21,425 nucleotides of DNA from Acidobacteriota bacterium (lineage in GTDB: Bacteria > Acidobacteriota > Terriglobia > Bryobacterales > Bryobacteraceae), in NCBI GenBank assembly GCA_023436715.1, contig JAEZIJ010000218.1:1-21425 (forward strand), read 5' to 3'. Shown here one piece after another: positions 14,938-21,425 of this stretch; position 1 is the first letter of the stretch, and the number at the start of each line of letters is the position of its first letter. The notes under the pieces were generated by a model, which was not told the DNA's origin, searched no databases, and saw only the letters and a list, made by a program, of their open reading frames with translations. The translations under genes were made by a program, and so were the position numbers.

Positions 14938-16122
14938 CTACTTCGGCACGTCGGGATCGGGCCGCTCCTCCTTTGCGGGTCTGAGGCGCATATCGCTGTA
15001 GACTTGTTTCAAACGCTCCTTCATCTGTTTGTACTTCTGAAACTCCTCCAGTTCGCGGCGCGCGTCTTCGGCGCGGCCCGCAGACCGGTAGAGTGCGGCC
15101 AGGCGGTAGCGCGCGACGGCGTGAGTCGGATCGATCCGAACCGCCCGCTCCAGCAGCGGTTGGGCCTTATCGGGCTGCTGCATCGCGATCAGTGCTCTGG
15201 CCAGGCCGAGGTTGGCGTCGAGGTCGTTCGGCTGCAATTCGAGCGCCCGGCGGTAGTGAGCGATGGCCTCCTTGGTGTCGCTCCTTTTCGCGGCGATCTC
15301 ACCGAGCCTGCACTCGGATTTCGCGTCGAAGCGGTTCACCGCCAGCGCCGCTTTGTACTCGCGTTCGGCCGCCTCCTCATAGCCGGAAGCGGACGCGGCG
15401 CCGTTCAGCATTTCGGCCAGCTCGAAGTGGGCGCCCGGGAGCTGCGGGTCGGCCTTGAGCGCTTCCCGGTAGTGCGCGATGGCGCCTTCGTCGTTCCCTT
15501 GCCGGGCCAGTTCATGCGCCATCGCCTGGTGCATGCGGGCGGACATAGGCGCCGACATGGACAGCCCCAGCATGCTTTCATCCGCCAGGCTCGAGTGGAT
15601 GCGGTACGCGGTGTAAAGGATATCGGGATCGGCCGGCCTGATCTGTCGAAGCACGCTCACTACGGCGGCGGCTTTATCCAGATCGCCCGTTGCATAGTGT
15701 AGTTCGATCAGCTCCATTCCGGTCTCGACGCGGAGCTTCTCTTCCTGCAAGCGCGGAAAAGCTTTTTCCAGGTCCGCCTGGGCGGGCGCAAGCTGGCCGG
15801 TTCTCTTTTCCGACATGCCGAGGAGCGCCTGGATCTTCCACAGCGTGGGGCGGAGCTTCAGCGCCTGGCGAAGCTGCGTGGAGGCCTTGGCGTATTCACC
15901 TTGGAAAAAGAGGAGCACGCCGAGATTGCCGCGCGCGTCGGCATTGGCCGGGTCCAGAGCTACGACGGCAGCGAACTCCCGCGCTGCGGCCTCCGGCTGG
16001 TTCGCCGCCAACAGTTCCTGCGCCTGGCGCAGATGTGTTTCCACCTGCTGGCGCGGGCTGGCAACCGGCTGGCAGAAAGCGGAAAGAACAGCGGCGGCGT
16101 AAACGAGACTCTTTTTGACCAT
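14938..16122 (-). CDS. Exported tetratricopeptide repeat protein
   Basis: This 394-residue protein has a signal-like N-terminus (KKSLVYAAAVLSAFCQPVAS). The cysteine at 17 lacks a clean lipobox, so lipoprotein status is open. TPR units are readable at about 27-60 (AQELLAANQPEAAAREFAAV), 61-94, 197-230 (GNDEGAIAHYREALKADP), 247-280, 281-314 (SDTKEAIAHYRRALELQPND) and 315-348, followed by a charged tail rich in K/R/E/D. The middle section (130-195) is helical and less regular. TPR proteins next to CRTAC genes are a recurrent arrangement; the likely role is scaffolding or protein-protein contact in the periplasm. Codon use matches its neighbours. GGGAG lies 13 nt before the ATG, which is somewhat far. 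Confidence 0.9.
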   Translation of the reverse strand: MVKKSLVYAAAVLSAFCQPVASPRQQVETHLRQAQELLAANQPEAAAREFAAVVALDPANADARGNLGVLLFFQGEYAKASTQLRQALKLRPTLWKIQALLGMSEKRTGQLAPAQADLEKAFPRLQEEKLRVETGMELIELHYATGDLDKAAAVVSVLRQIRPADPDILYTAYRIHSSLADESMLGLSMSAPMSARMHQAMAHELARQGNDEGAIAHYREALKADPQLPGAHFELAEMLNGAASASGYEEAAEREYKAALAVNRFDAKSECRLGEIAAKRSDTKEAIAHYRRALELQPNDLDANLGLARALIAMQQPDKAQPLLERAVRIDPTHAVARYRLAALYRSAGRAEDARRELEEFQKYKQMKERLKQVYSDMRLRPAKEERPDPDVPK

Positions 16123-16137
16123 AGCTGACAGGTTACT

Positions 16138-16170
16138 CCCAGGGGCGGCCGGGAGCGCTCCGCCCCTGGG
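16138..16170. other. Perfect 11-bp inverted repeat between receptor and TPR genes
   Basis: CCCAGGGGCGG at 16138-16148 is the exact reverse complement of CCGCCCCTGGG at 16160-16170, with an 11-base loop. It lies in the 59-base gap after the receptor stop and before the TPR start. No T-run follows on the minus strand, so it is not a classical intrinsic terminator. It could be an RNA processing or mRNA-protecting hairpin that makes the receptor more abundant than downstream products, or a weak Rho-linked pause. Confidence 0.6.
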
Positions 16171-16181
16171 GAAGGACCCGG

Positions 16182-19100
16182 CTAAAATGAGAGCCGGGCG
16201 CCGAGTTGGATATTGCGGCCGTTGACCGTGACGCCCGTGATCTTGCCCACGCTGGGATCCGGTTGCTGATTGGCGAGCGCGGTCGGATTCAGATTGGCGT
16301 TCGGTTGGCCGAAACTGGGATGGTTCAGTACGTTGGCGGCGTCGAACCTCAACTGCAGCTTGATGCGTTCAGCCTTCGGCATGCTGAAGGTCTTGCTCAG
16401 TGAGAAATCGACATCCGTCAAGCCGGGCCCCCGCAAGGAGTTTCTGCGGGAGTTGCCGTAGGTGAGGGCGGCCGGTTGCTTGAATGCGAGCTGGTTGAAC
16501 CACTGTAGGATCGTGCGGTTGGAAACGCCGGGATCTCCGGCCACGTCCGGATACCAGTTGCCCGCCTGCGAGCCCAGGTCGTTGTTGGACGACATGGAGA
16601 CAGTGTACGGAGCGCCGGATTGAGCGATGAAGATCGTCGACATCTGCCAGCCTCCGAAAAGTGCGTCCAGCGCCCCGGAGTTCAGGGCCGCGTGCCCCTT
16701 TCCAAGCGGCAGTTCATACACGACAGCGCCCTTCCACATGTGAGGGACGTCGAAGTTCGACGGCCCATAGTTGGCTGCCGGGTCGTACGCATTCTGATAC
16801 GGCTGCGCGCCGCCGCGGCCTCCCCAACCCGAGGAACTCTGCTGATCCATCATCCTCGACCACGTGTAGTTCGTATCGAGGCTCAGGCCGCGGCCGAACC
16901 GCTTGCGGAGGGACACCTGTAACGCCCTGTAGTTCGAGATTGCGTTGTAGGTGTTGCTGCCCATCCCGCCGTATTGCGGGAATGGCCGGCCGGCATTGCC
17001 CTTCCCGAGGTTCTGCTGCGGCACCTGGTTGCGGTCTACCGGGAAGGACAGGTTGTACCCATGGCTGCCCACGTAGGCGGCCTCCAGGACCATGTCGGGA
17101 GCCAACTGCCGCTGCACGCTGAACGACCACTGGTGAATGCGCGCCGCGGGCGTGTCATAGGGCTGATAGGGCATGCCGCCCTGCCCGTTGTACGCGCCGG
17201 GATCGCGGGATGCCTGCAGATACGGCAGGCCTTCACCGGTGCCGGAGAGTATCGCAACCGGCACCGGGTTTACAACGTCCGCCGATTTGTTCCCCGTGCT
17301 GTTGCTTCCGAAGCCCATCCCGGCGCCGTAGCCGTCGAGGCTCCACCCGTAGGCATACAAGCCGTATCCGCCTCGCACTACCCAACCGCGCGTGGGCGAC
17401 CAGGCCATGTTCACGCGAGGCAGGAAGATCTTGCTGTCGGACTTCTCGAGCTGCGTGCGCCCGTTCGCGGGCGCGAACCACATGGCACCCGGAGTGTTTG
17501 TTATGGGATTGGTCAGAGTGGGGTCGAAGCTGCCGACGTGATTGTGGACCTCGCTCCAGCCGCCGTGATACTCGTAGCGCAGGCCAAGGTTCAACGTCAG
17601 ATTCGGCCTGAGCTTGATGTCGTCCTGGAAGAACACCTGCGGGCTCTTGGAACGCGCCCCCGCCATCGGCTGCAATAGAGCATTCCAGGACTGCACCTGC
17701 CCGAGCAGGAAGTCCGCGTATCCGACATTACTCTTGGTGAAGATGCCGGTGAACGTGAAGCTGCCGGACACCATGTTGCCCCAGGGGGTGGAGTTGTCCC
17801 GGAACGTCAGAACTTCGCCCCCGAAGTGCAGGATATGCCGGCCGCGGATCATCGTAACCACGTCCGATGGCTCGAAGCTGTGCTCGATGTAAATCGAGTT
17901 GGACTGCGGCGTGAGGGTGTTGTTGCCCGCCGTCCCTGTGATGTTGATGTTCGGGTATATGTCAGCCTTGGCATACTTCAGGCCGAGCTTTTGGGGGTAA
18001 CCCAACCCGATGCTCGTCGGCTGGAACCAGTTCCCCTGCTTGGTATACCCGAATCGGAATTCGTTTACCGTTGTGGGGGAGAAGGTGTGCACATCGGAAA
18101 TCTGTGCGTTGTAGCTATCCACGTCGCCGTGCTGGCAATTGAGAGGACAGCTCGTGTTGTCGTAGAAGGCGTTATTGTCCCGCTGCGTGATCGAGAACGT
18201 GAGCCGGTTCTTCTCCTTGACCTGGTAATCGAGCCGCCCGAACTCCTTGATAAAAGGATTGACGTTTCCGGCTGCGTATACATAGTTGTTCTGGATCCCG
18301 GACTGGTTTGCCACCGGGTAGTCCTTCTGGATGTTTGTGGCCACGGTATCCCAGCGGTTCTGTGGAATCTGGTTGCCGGAAAACGGCGTGTTGTTCGTAG
18401 GATCGTAAATCACCGGAAACACCGGATCGGAGAAGTCGCCCCGTTTCATCGCGTCGGTCGGTACGCTGACGAACCGCGTGGCGCCTTGCGGGTTGACGAT
18501 CTTATCCAGATTGAAATAGAAGAACAGCCTGTTCTTCACGATTGGCCCGGCGACCGACCCGCCGAAGTTGTTGTAGCGCTGGCGGGCGACCTTCTTGTCG
18601 AAGAAGCTCCGCGCGTTGAGCGCGTCGTTCTGGAAGTACTCGTAGGCGGAGCCGTGCCACTGGTTCGTTCCGGCTTTGCTGATCTGGTTGAAAACCGCCC
18701 CGCCGATGCCGTACTGGGCGGAAAAGCTCGAAGTATTGACCTGAACTTCCTGCACGGACTCGAAGATCGATACGTCCACGTTCGCGCTGTGGGGCAGCGT
18801 CGTCGAGGCGCCGTCGGCGAGGAAGTTGGCGTAATACGGCATGTTCCCGTTGATGGAGATGCCGGTGCCCGGATTTGACGCGCCTTGACTGGCTGACGGC
18901 GCGCCCGAGGCTCCGGGCAGCAGCTTCATGAAGTTGACCCACGTCTGGCCGACGTTGGGCATTTCCGACATGGTCTGCGTCTGCAGCGTGGTGCTCTGCT
19001 CACCCGTCTCGGTTTTCAGGATGGGCGCTTCGGCCACGATTTCGATTTGCTGCTGCGTCGCGCCGATGGTCAACTGAACGTCGATGGTAATCACTCCAAC

Positions 19101-19409
19101 GCCGAGGTTGATGCCGTCGCGCACCACCTTGTTGAAACCCTCTTTGCTGAAGGTGAGCTTATAGGTACCGGGAAGAATCGAGGCGGTGTCATAGATGCCC
19201 GCCTCATTAGTGACGAGTTCCCTCGACACGCCGGTTCCTGTATTGAGGACTGTAATGGCGACACCGGGCACCACCGACCCCGAGCTGTCGGTGATGGTGC
19301 CTCGGATGTCACCCGAGTTGGTGTTCTGTGCCAAGCCGGTCGCGGCTATGCACAGGATCAACGACGCCACGCAGGCAAGCCGTTGAACTATCCTAACCCC
19401 CGTTAGCAT
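16182..19409 (-). CDS. Oar-like TonB-dependent outer membrane receptor
   Basis: This 1075-residue outer-membrane protein has a signal peptide (about 10-28, ending GLAQ). The CarboxypepD_reg/Oar N-domain (about 31-116) contains GDIRGTITDSSGSVVPGVAI, TNEAGIYDTASILPGTYKL and FSKEGFNKVVRDGI. A plug-like region follows, with MSEMPNVGQTWVNFMKLLPG and VDVSIFESVQEVQVNTSSFS. The large barrel shows repeated aromatic strands such as RLFFYFNLDK, NEFRFGYTKQGNWF and RALQVSLRKRFGRGL, ending in LGARLSF with terminal Phe as required for barrel assembly. The start ATG 19409 is decided by AAGGAG at 19415-19420, 5 nt upstream; the frame is open to 19484, but that part is not leader-like. It is the first gene of the minus-strand operon. 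The substrate is probably an oligosaccharide or peptide-like ligand (inference). Confidence 0.94.
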   Translation of the reverse strand: MLTGVRIVQRLACVASLILCIAATGLAQNTNSGDIRGTITDSSGSVVPGVAITVLNTGTGVSRELVTNEAGIYDTASILPGTYKLTFSKEGFNKVVRDGINLGVGVITIDVQLTIGATQQQIEIVAEAPILKTETGEQSTTLQTQTMSEMPNVGQTWVNFMKLLPGASGAPSASQGASNPGTGISINGNMPYYANFLADGASTTLPHSANVDVSIFESVQEVQVNTSSFSAQYGIGGAVFNQISKAGTNQWHGSAYEYFQNDALNARSFFDKKVARQRYNNFGGSVAGPIVKNRLFFYFNLDKIVNPQGATRFVSVPTDAMKRGDFSDPVFPVIYDPTNNTPFSGNQIPQNRWDTVATNIQKDYPVANQSGIQNNYVYAAGNVNPFIKEFGRLDYQVKEKNRLTFSITQRDNNAFYDNTSCPLNCQHGDVDSYNAQISDVHTFSPTTVNEFRFGYTKQGNWFQPTSIGLGYPQKLGLKYAKADIYPNINITGTAGNNTLTPQSNSIYIEHSFEPSDVVTMIRGRHILHFGGEVLTFRDNSTPWGNMVSGSFTFTGIFTKSNVGYADFLLGQVQSWNALLQPMAGARSKSPQVFFQDDIKLRPNLTLNLGLRYEYHGGWSEVHNHVGSFDPTLTNPITNTPGAMWFAPANGRTQLEKSDSKIFLPRVNMAWSPTRGWVVRGGYGLYAYGWSLDGYGAGMGFGSNSTGNKSADVVNPVPVAILSGTGEGLPYLQASRDPGAYNGQGGMPYQPYDTPAARIHQWSFSVQRQLAPDMVLEAAYVGSHGYNLSFPVDRNQVPQQNLGKGNAGRPFPQYGGMGSNTYNAISNYRALQVSLRKRFGRGLSLDTNYTWSRMMDQQSSSGWGGRGGAQPYQNAYDPAANYGPSNFDVPHMWKGAVVYELPLGKGHAALNSGALDALFGGWQMSTIFIAQSGAPYTVSMSSNNDLGSQAGNWYPDVAGDPGVSNRTILQWFNQLAFKQPAALTYGNSRRNSLRGPGLTDVDFSLSKTFSMPKAERIKLQLRFDAANVLNHPSFGQPNANLNPTALANQQPDPSVGKITGVTVNGRNIQLGARLSF

Positions 19410-19583
19410 TTCGACTCCTTCTGGCTGAACTGGCCTTGTTAGTTGCGTAGGCCGGGCATGCTCTTCCTGCCAAAGCTCGGCCACTGACTAAATGGCCTGA
19501 CCTAACCACAGGGAATGTACTCCAGGCCGTCGTGCGCGGACAGTTTCTTGGAGTTATCTGGGCCGCGAAACGTCGATTGTGCT

Positions 19584-19602
19584 TATGTATCAACGGCGTA
19601 CG
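19584..19602 (+). repeat. Direct repeat copy A (candidate operator)
   Basis: TATGTATCAACGGCGTACG. It matches copy B at 16 of 19 positions; the differences are confined to three adjacent bases in the middle. The core is TATGTATCAA-N3-CGTACG. It sits about 132 bases before the predicted start of the regulator transcript and 175 bases from the receptor ATG. Confidence 0.6.
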
Positions 19603-19668
19603 GGGAGGGTCCGTCGGCCGCCCCGGCCTTTTCCGAGGTCGAGTTCACGCGCCGCTCCATAACTTCTC

Positions 19669-19687
19669 TATGTATCAATCACGTACG
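19669..19687 (+). repeat. Direct repeat copy B (candidate operator)
   Basis: TATGTATCAATCACGTACG. It starts exactly 85 bases after copy A, close to eight helical turns, so both copies would face the same side of the DNA. It lies immediately upstream of the predicted -35 position of the regulator promoter, which suits either an activator or an autorepressor. Confidence 0.6.
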
Positions 19688-19690
19688 CCC

Positions 19691-19726
19691 TGTTACGTGG
19701 GCTGCACCGTGATATAATTCACCGCG
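19691..19726 (+). promoter_or_regulatory. Probable promoter of a leaderless transcript for the malectin regulator
   Basis: TATAAT at 19713-19718 is a perfect -10 hexamer; 16 bases upstream lies TGTTAC (19691-19696), a poor -35. A start about 6-8 bases after the -10 would fall at 19725-19727, on or next to ATG 19727. No Shine-Dalgarno sequence precedes this ATG (TTCACCGCG). Both facts fit leaderless translation. Confidence 0.55.
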
Positions 19727-21223
19727 ATGCCAGCCGCAGAAGGGCTGTCCGCGAACCAGGTGCGAGCGGAACTGGAATCCATCCTCTCCGCCCCCGCTTT
19801 TGCCCGTTCACCCCGCCTCGGACGGTTGCTCACCTATCTCTGCTCCAAGACTCTGGCGGGGGAAGCGAACCAGATCAAGGAGTACACGATCGCCGTTGAC
19901 GTGCTCGATCGGCCCGCCAGTTTCGACCCCGTCGAGGACGCCATTGCTCGCGTCGAGGTGCACCGGCTCCGCAAGCGCCTGCGGGAGTACTACGAGAAGG
20001 AGGGCGCTGCCGACAAGGTGGAGATTGCGATTCCCAACGGCCAGTACGTGCCCGTGTTTGCGCGCCGGGCGCCGGGGCCGCACGCCGGTCCCGGGGCGGC
20101 TCCGCTTGCGCCCCGTGACCGGCGACCCTGGCTTGTGGGAGGCGCTGCGCTGGCGCTTGGACTCATCGCAATCACTGTTTTTATCGTCAAGCGCACTGGC
20201 TCAACCGCAGACGCGGTGCCAGCCCCCCCGCCACGGCAGGCCGAAGCCGCAACCGTGCCCGGCGCTCCCGCTGTGCGCATCGCTTGTGGCCAGGCGCAGC
20301 AGCACGCCGACCGGCTGGGCCGGCAGTGGCTGGCCGACCAGTATTTCGAGGGCGGCACGGCCGTTCAAGAGCCGCACCGCTTCATCGCCCGCGCGTTCGA
20401 TCCCAGGCTGTTCGACTTTGCCCGGACGGGAGACTTCGCTTACCATATACCGCTGGCGCCCGGCGCCTACGAACTGCGTCTCTATTTCGTCGAGACCGCC
20501 TACGGTCCCGGCGCTCCGGGCGGTGGAGGAGAGATCAGCCGGATTTTCCAGGTCTCCGCCAACGAGCGGGATATTCTTTCGGCCTTCGATATCGTTTCCG
20601 ACGCGGGAGATCCCTTCGTAGCTGATGTGCGCGTGTTCAAGAACATCTCTCCGGCGGCCGATGGCAAGCTGCACCTCAGGTTCCAAAGCCGGCGGGAACA
20701 GGCCCGCGTGAGCGCCATCGAGATTGTCCCCGCCCGGCCGAACCTGCTTAACCCGGTTCGAATCTACTTCGACGACGCACCCTACACCGATTCCGGCGGC
20801 CGGTCCTGGATGCCGGCGGCGTATTCGAGCGGCGGCCAGACCTCGCGCCACAACGTGCCTGTATCCGGCACCAATGACGCCGAGTTGTATACGGTAGAGC
20901 GGTTCGGCCACTTCTCGTTTGCCATCCCCGTCGATGCCGGCACCTACGCACTCTCGCTGCACTTTGTGGAGGAATATCACGGCCCCGGCAATGCAGCCGC
21001 GGGCGGTGGTGCCGGCAGCCGGCAGTTCGACGTGTTCTCGAATGGCGTGGCGCTGCTCCGGAACTTCGACATATACAAGGAGGCCGGCATCAATCGCGTC
21101 CTCATCAAGACGTTTCACGGCCTGAAGCCGAACAGCCAGGGCAAGCTGCGAATCGAATTCGTTCCGGTCCGCGACTACGCCTCGCTGTACGCGTTGGAAG
21201 TCATCGACGAATCCCGCTTGTGA
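19727..21223 (+). CDS. Membrane-spanning one-component regulator with tandem malectin sensor domains
   Basis: This is a 498-residue protein. Residues about 8-113 form a domain common in Acidobacteriota and Planctomycetes regulators: QVRAELESILSAPAFARSPR, then KEYTIAVDVLDRPASFDP, VHRLRKRLREYYEKEG and IPNGQYVPVF. It is usually regarded as a winged-helix-like DNA-binding region, although that is inference here. One TM helix lies at 135-154 (WLVGGAALALGLIAITVFIV), then a Pro/Ala-rich linker. Two malectin domains follow, about 183-335 and 344-495. Each has the VRI-x-(C/Y)-(G/F) entry, a D-x-x-G-x-x-W turn, an AYxL-LxF-VE sandwich strand and a final SAIEIVP/YALEVID strand. The topology is N-inside, malectins outside, as in ToxR/CadC-type regulators. 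It is divergent from the receptor operon, so it is the natural candidate for sensing glycans and controlling that operon. Confidence 0.85.
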   Translation: MPAAEGLSANQVRAELESILSAPAFARSPRLGRLLTYLCSKTLAGEANQIKEYTIAVDVLDRPASFDPVEDAIARVEVHRLRKRLREYYEKEGAADKVEIAIPNGQYVPVFARRAPGPHAGPGAAPLAPRDRRPWLVGGAALALGLIAITVFIVKRTGSTADAVPAPPPRQAEAATVPGAPAVRIACGQAQQHADRLGRQWLADQYFEGGTAVQEPHRFIARAFDPRLFDFARTGDFAYHIPLAPGAYELRLYFVETAYGPGAPGGGGEISRIFQVSANERDILSAFDIVSDAGDPFVADVRVFKNISPAADGKLHLRFQSRREQARVSAIEIVPARPNLLNPVRIYFDDAPYTDSGGRSWMPAAYSSGGQTSRHNVPVSGTNDAELYTVERFGHFSFAIPVDAGTYALSLHFVEEYHGPGNAAAGGGAGSRQFDVFSNGVALLRNFDIYKEAGINRVLIKTFHGLKPNSQGKLRIEFVPVRDYASLYALEVIDESRL

Positions 21224-21425
21224 TTGTGGGTTGAGGCCGCACGACCTCGCCATTCCTCCGCGCCGGGGTGCGCGACATTTCTGTGGGTCCCGAGGCCCTG
21301 ATTCCGAGCCGCGCGTGTCAGCAAGCGGTCTTCATCGCTATTGGCGGACTGCAGGGCCCCCGCCGTTACCCGTGGGGCCGGCCACGGGGCCCCCCTGGGG
21401 GGGCCCCGCGAAAAACCCGGTGGTG
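21224..21425. other. Terminal non-coding stretch with a GC-rich hairpin
   Basis: I see no gene, ribosome site or conserved frame in these 202 bases. Near the end, CGGGGCCCCCC (21385-21395) pairs perfectly with GGGGGGCCCCG (21398-21408) across a two-base loop, followed by GCGAAAAACC. It is 160 bases past the regulator stop and lacks a T-run on the plus strand. It may be a strong transcript-end hairpin, or the kind of structure at which sequencing and assembly stop. Confidence 0.5.

Larger units (their letters stand above)
19410..19726. promoter_or_regulatory. Divergent promoter region between receptor operon and malectin regulator
   Basis: This is 317 bases without a gene. It contains the ribosome site of the receptor gene (19415-19420), an imperfect operator-like repeat GGCCA-N9-TGGCC (19479-19497), two copies of a 19-bp direct repeat (19584-19602 and 19669-19687), and the TATAAT box of the plus-strand gene (19713-19718). 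I do not see a convincing -10/-35 pair for the receptor operon; an activator-dependent promoter would explain this. Open frames here (for example 19515-19712 plus) have no recognisable protein features. Confidence 0.7.

Noticed and set aside
17826..18878. Plus-strand open frame (350 codons) inside the receptor gene
   Set aside because: Its composition is rich in V/R/G/D without any recognisable motif, and the opposite strand encodes the conserved Oar barrel.
20201..21253. Long minus-strand open frame (350 codons) across the malectin gene
   Set aside because: It is antisense to a well-recognised two-domain protein and shows no family motif; high GC content creates long shadow frames.
1..21425. 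CRISPR arrays, rRNA or tRNA genes
   Set aside because: No regularly spaced repeats and no RNA-gene signatures were seen on either strand.

Overview
The window is high-GC DNA whose gene content points to an Acidobacteriota bacterium, probably of the Solibacter/Bryobacter type. The signs are an Oar-like TonB-dependent receptor with a carboxypeptidase-regulatory N-domain, a CRTAC-type FG-GAP/ASPIC protein, a TPR lipoprotein-like partner, and a membrane-anchored regulator whose N-domain is common in that phylum. The lineage is inferred from protein style, not from a marker gene.

Left part (1-8089), a damaged region. It opens with the C-terminal end of a DDE transposase (plus strand, cut by the window edge). 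Next is a minus-strand ORF that joins the N-terminal third of glycogen phosphorylase in frame to the C-terminal part of a GlgX-type debranching enzyme. Upstream of that, transcribed leftward, is a five-gene export locus in the order TolC-like outer-membrane protein, HlyD/YbhG-like fusion protein, double-NBD YbhF-like ATPase, and two ABC-2 permeases (YbhS/YbhR-like). This locus has at least five lesions: one deletion in TolC, two frameshifts in the fusion protein, an out-of-frame join between ATPase and permease 1, and one frameshift in permease 2. Residue-level similarity to the families is still high on both sides of each lesion, so either decay is recent or the assembly is faulty here.

Middle (8090-10297), apparently intact. 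Two co-directional plus-strand genes encode a secreted M91-like protein with a HELAE motif and a small secreted Ig-like/carboxypeptidase-regulatory protein. They converge on an M48-like gene whose HExxH reads HSIAH.

Right part (10298-21223), a compact and intact locus. On the minus strand, in transcription order, are an Oar-type TonB-dependent receptor, a TPR protein, a CRTAC/ASPIC-UnbV propeller protein, and a 967-residue protein with two pectate-lyase-like beta-helix domains plus an SMP-30/NHL-like propeller. Spacing between the last three genes is 6-8 nt. Divergently, on the plus strand, lies a one-component regulator: a cytoplasmic DNA-binding-like domain, one transmembrane helix, and two tandem malectin (carbohydrate-binding) domains outside. 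The 317-bp divergent region holds a near-identical 19-bp direct repeat at 85-bp spacing and a TATAAT box so close to the regulator's ATG that its mRNA is probably leaderless. My reading is a glycan-sensing and glycan-handling locus in which the malectin regulator controls the receptor operon. This is inference from domains and layout. The final 202 bases carry no gene that I can see and end in a very GC-rich hairpin.
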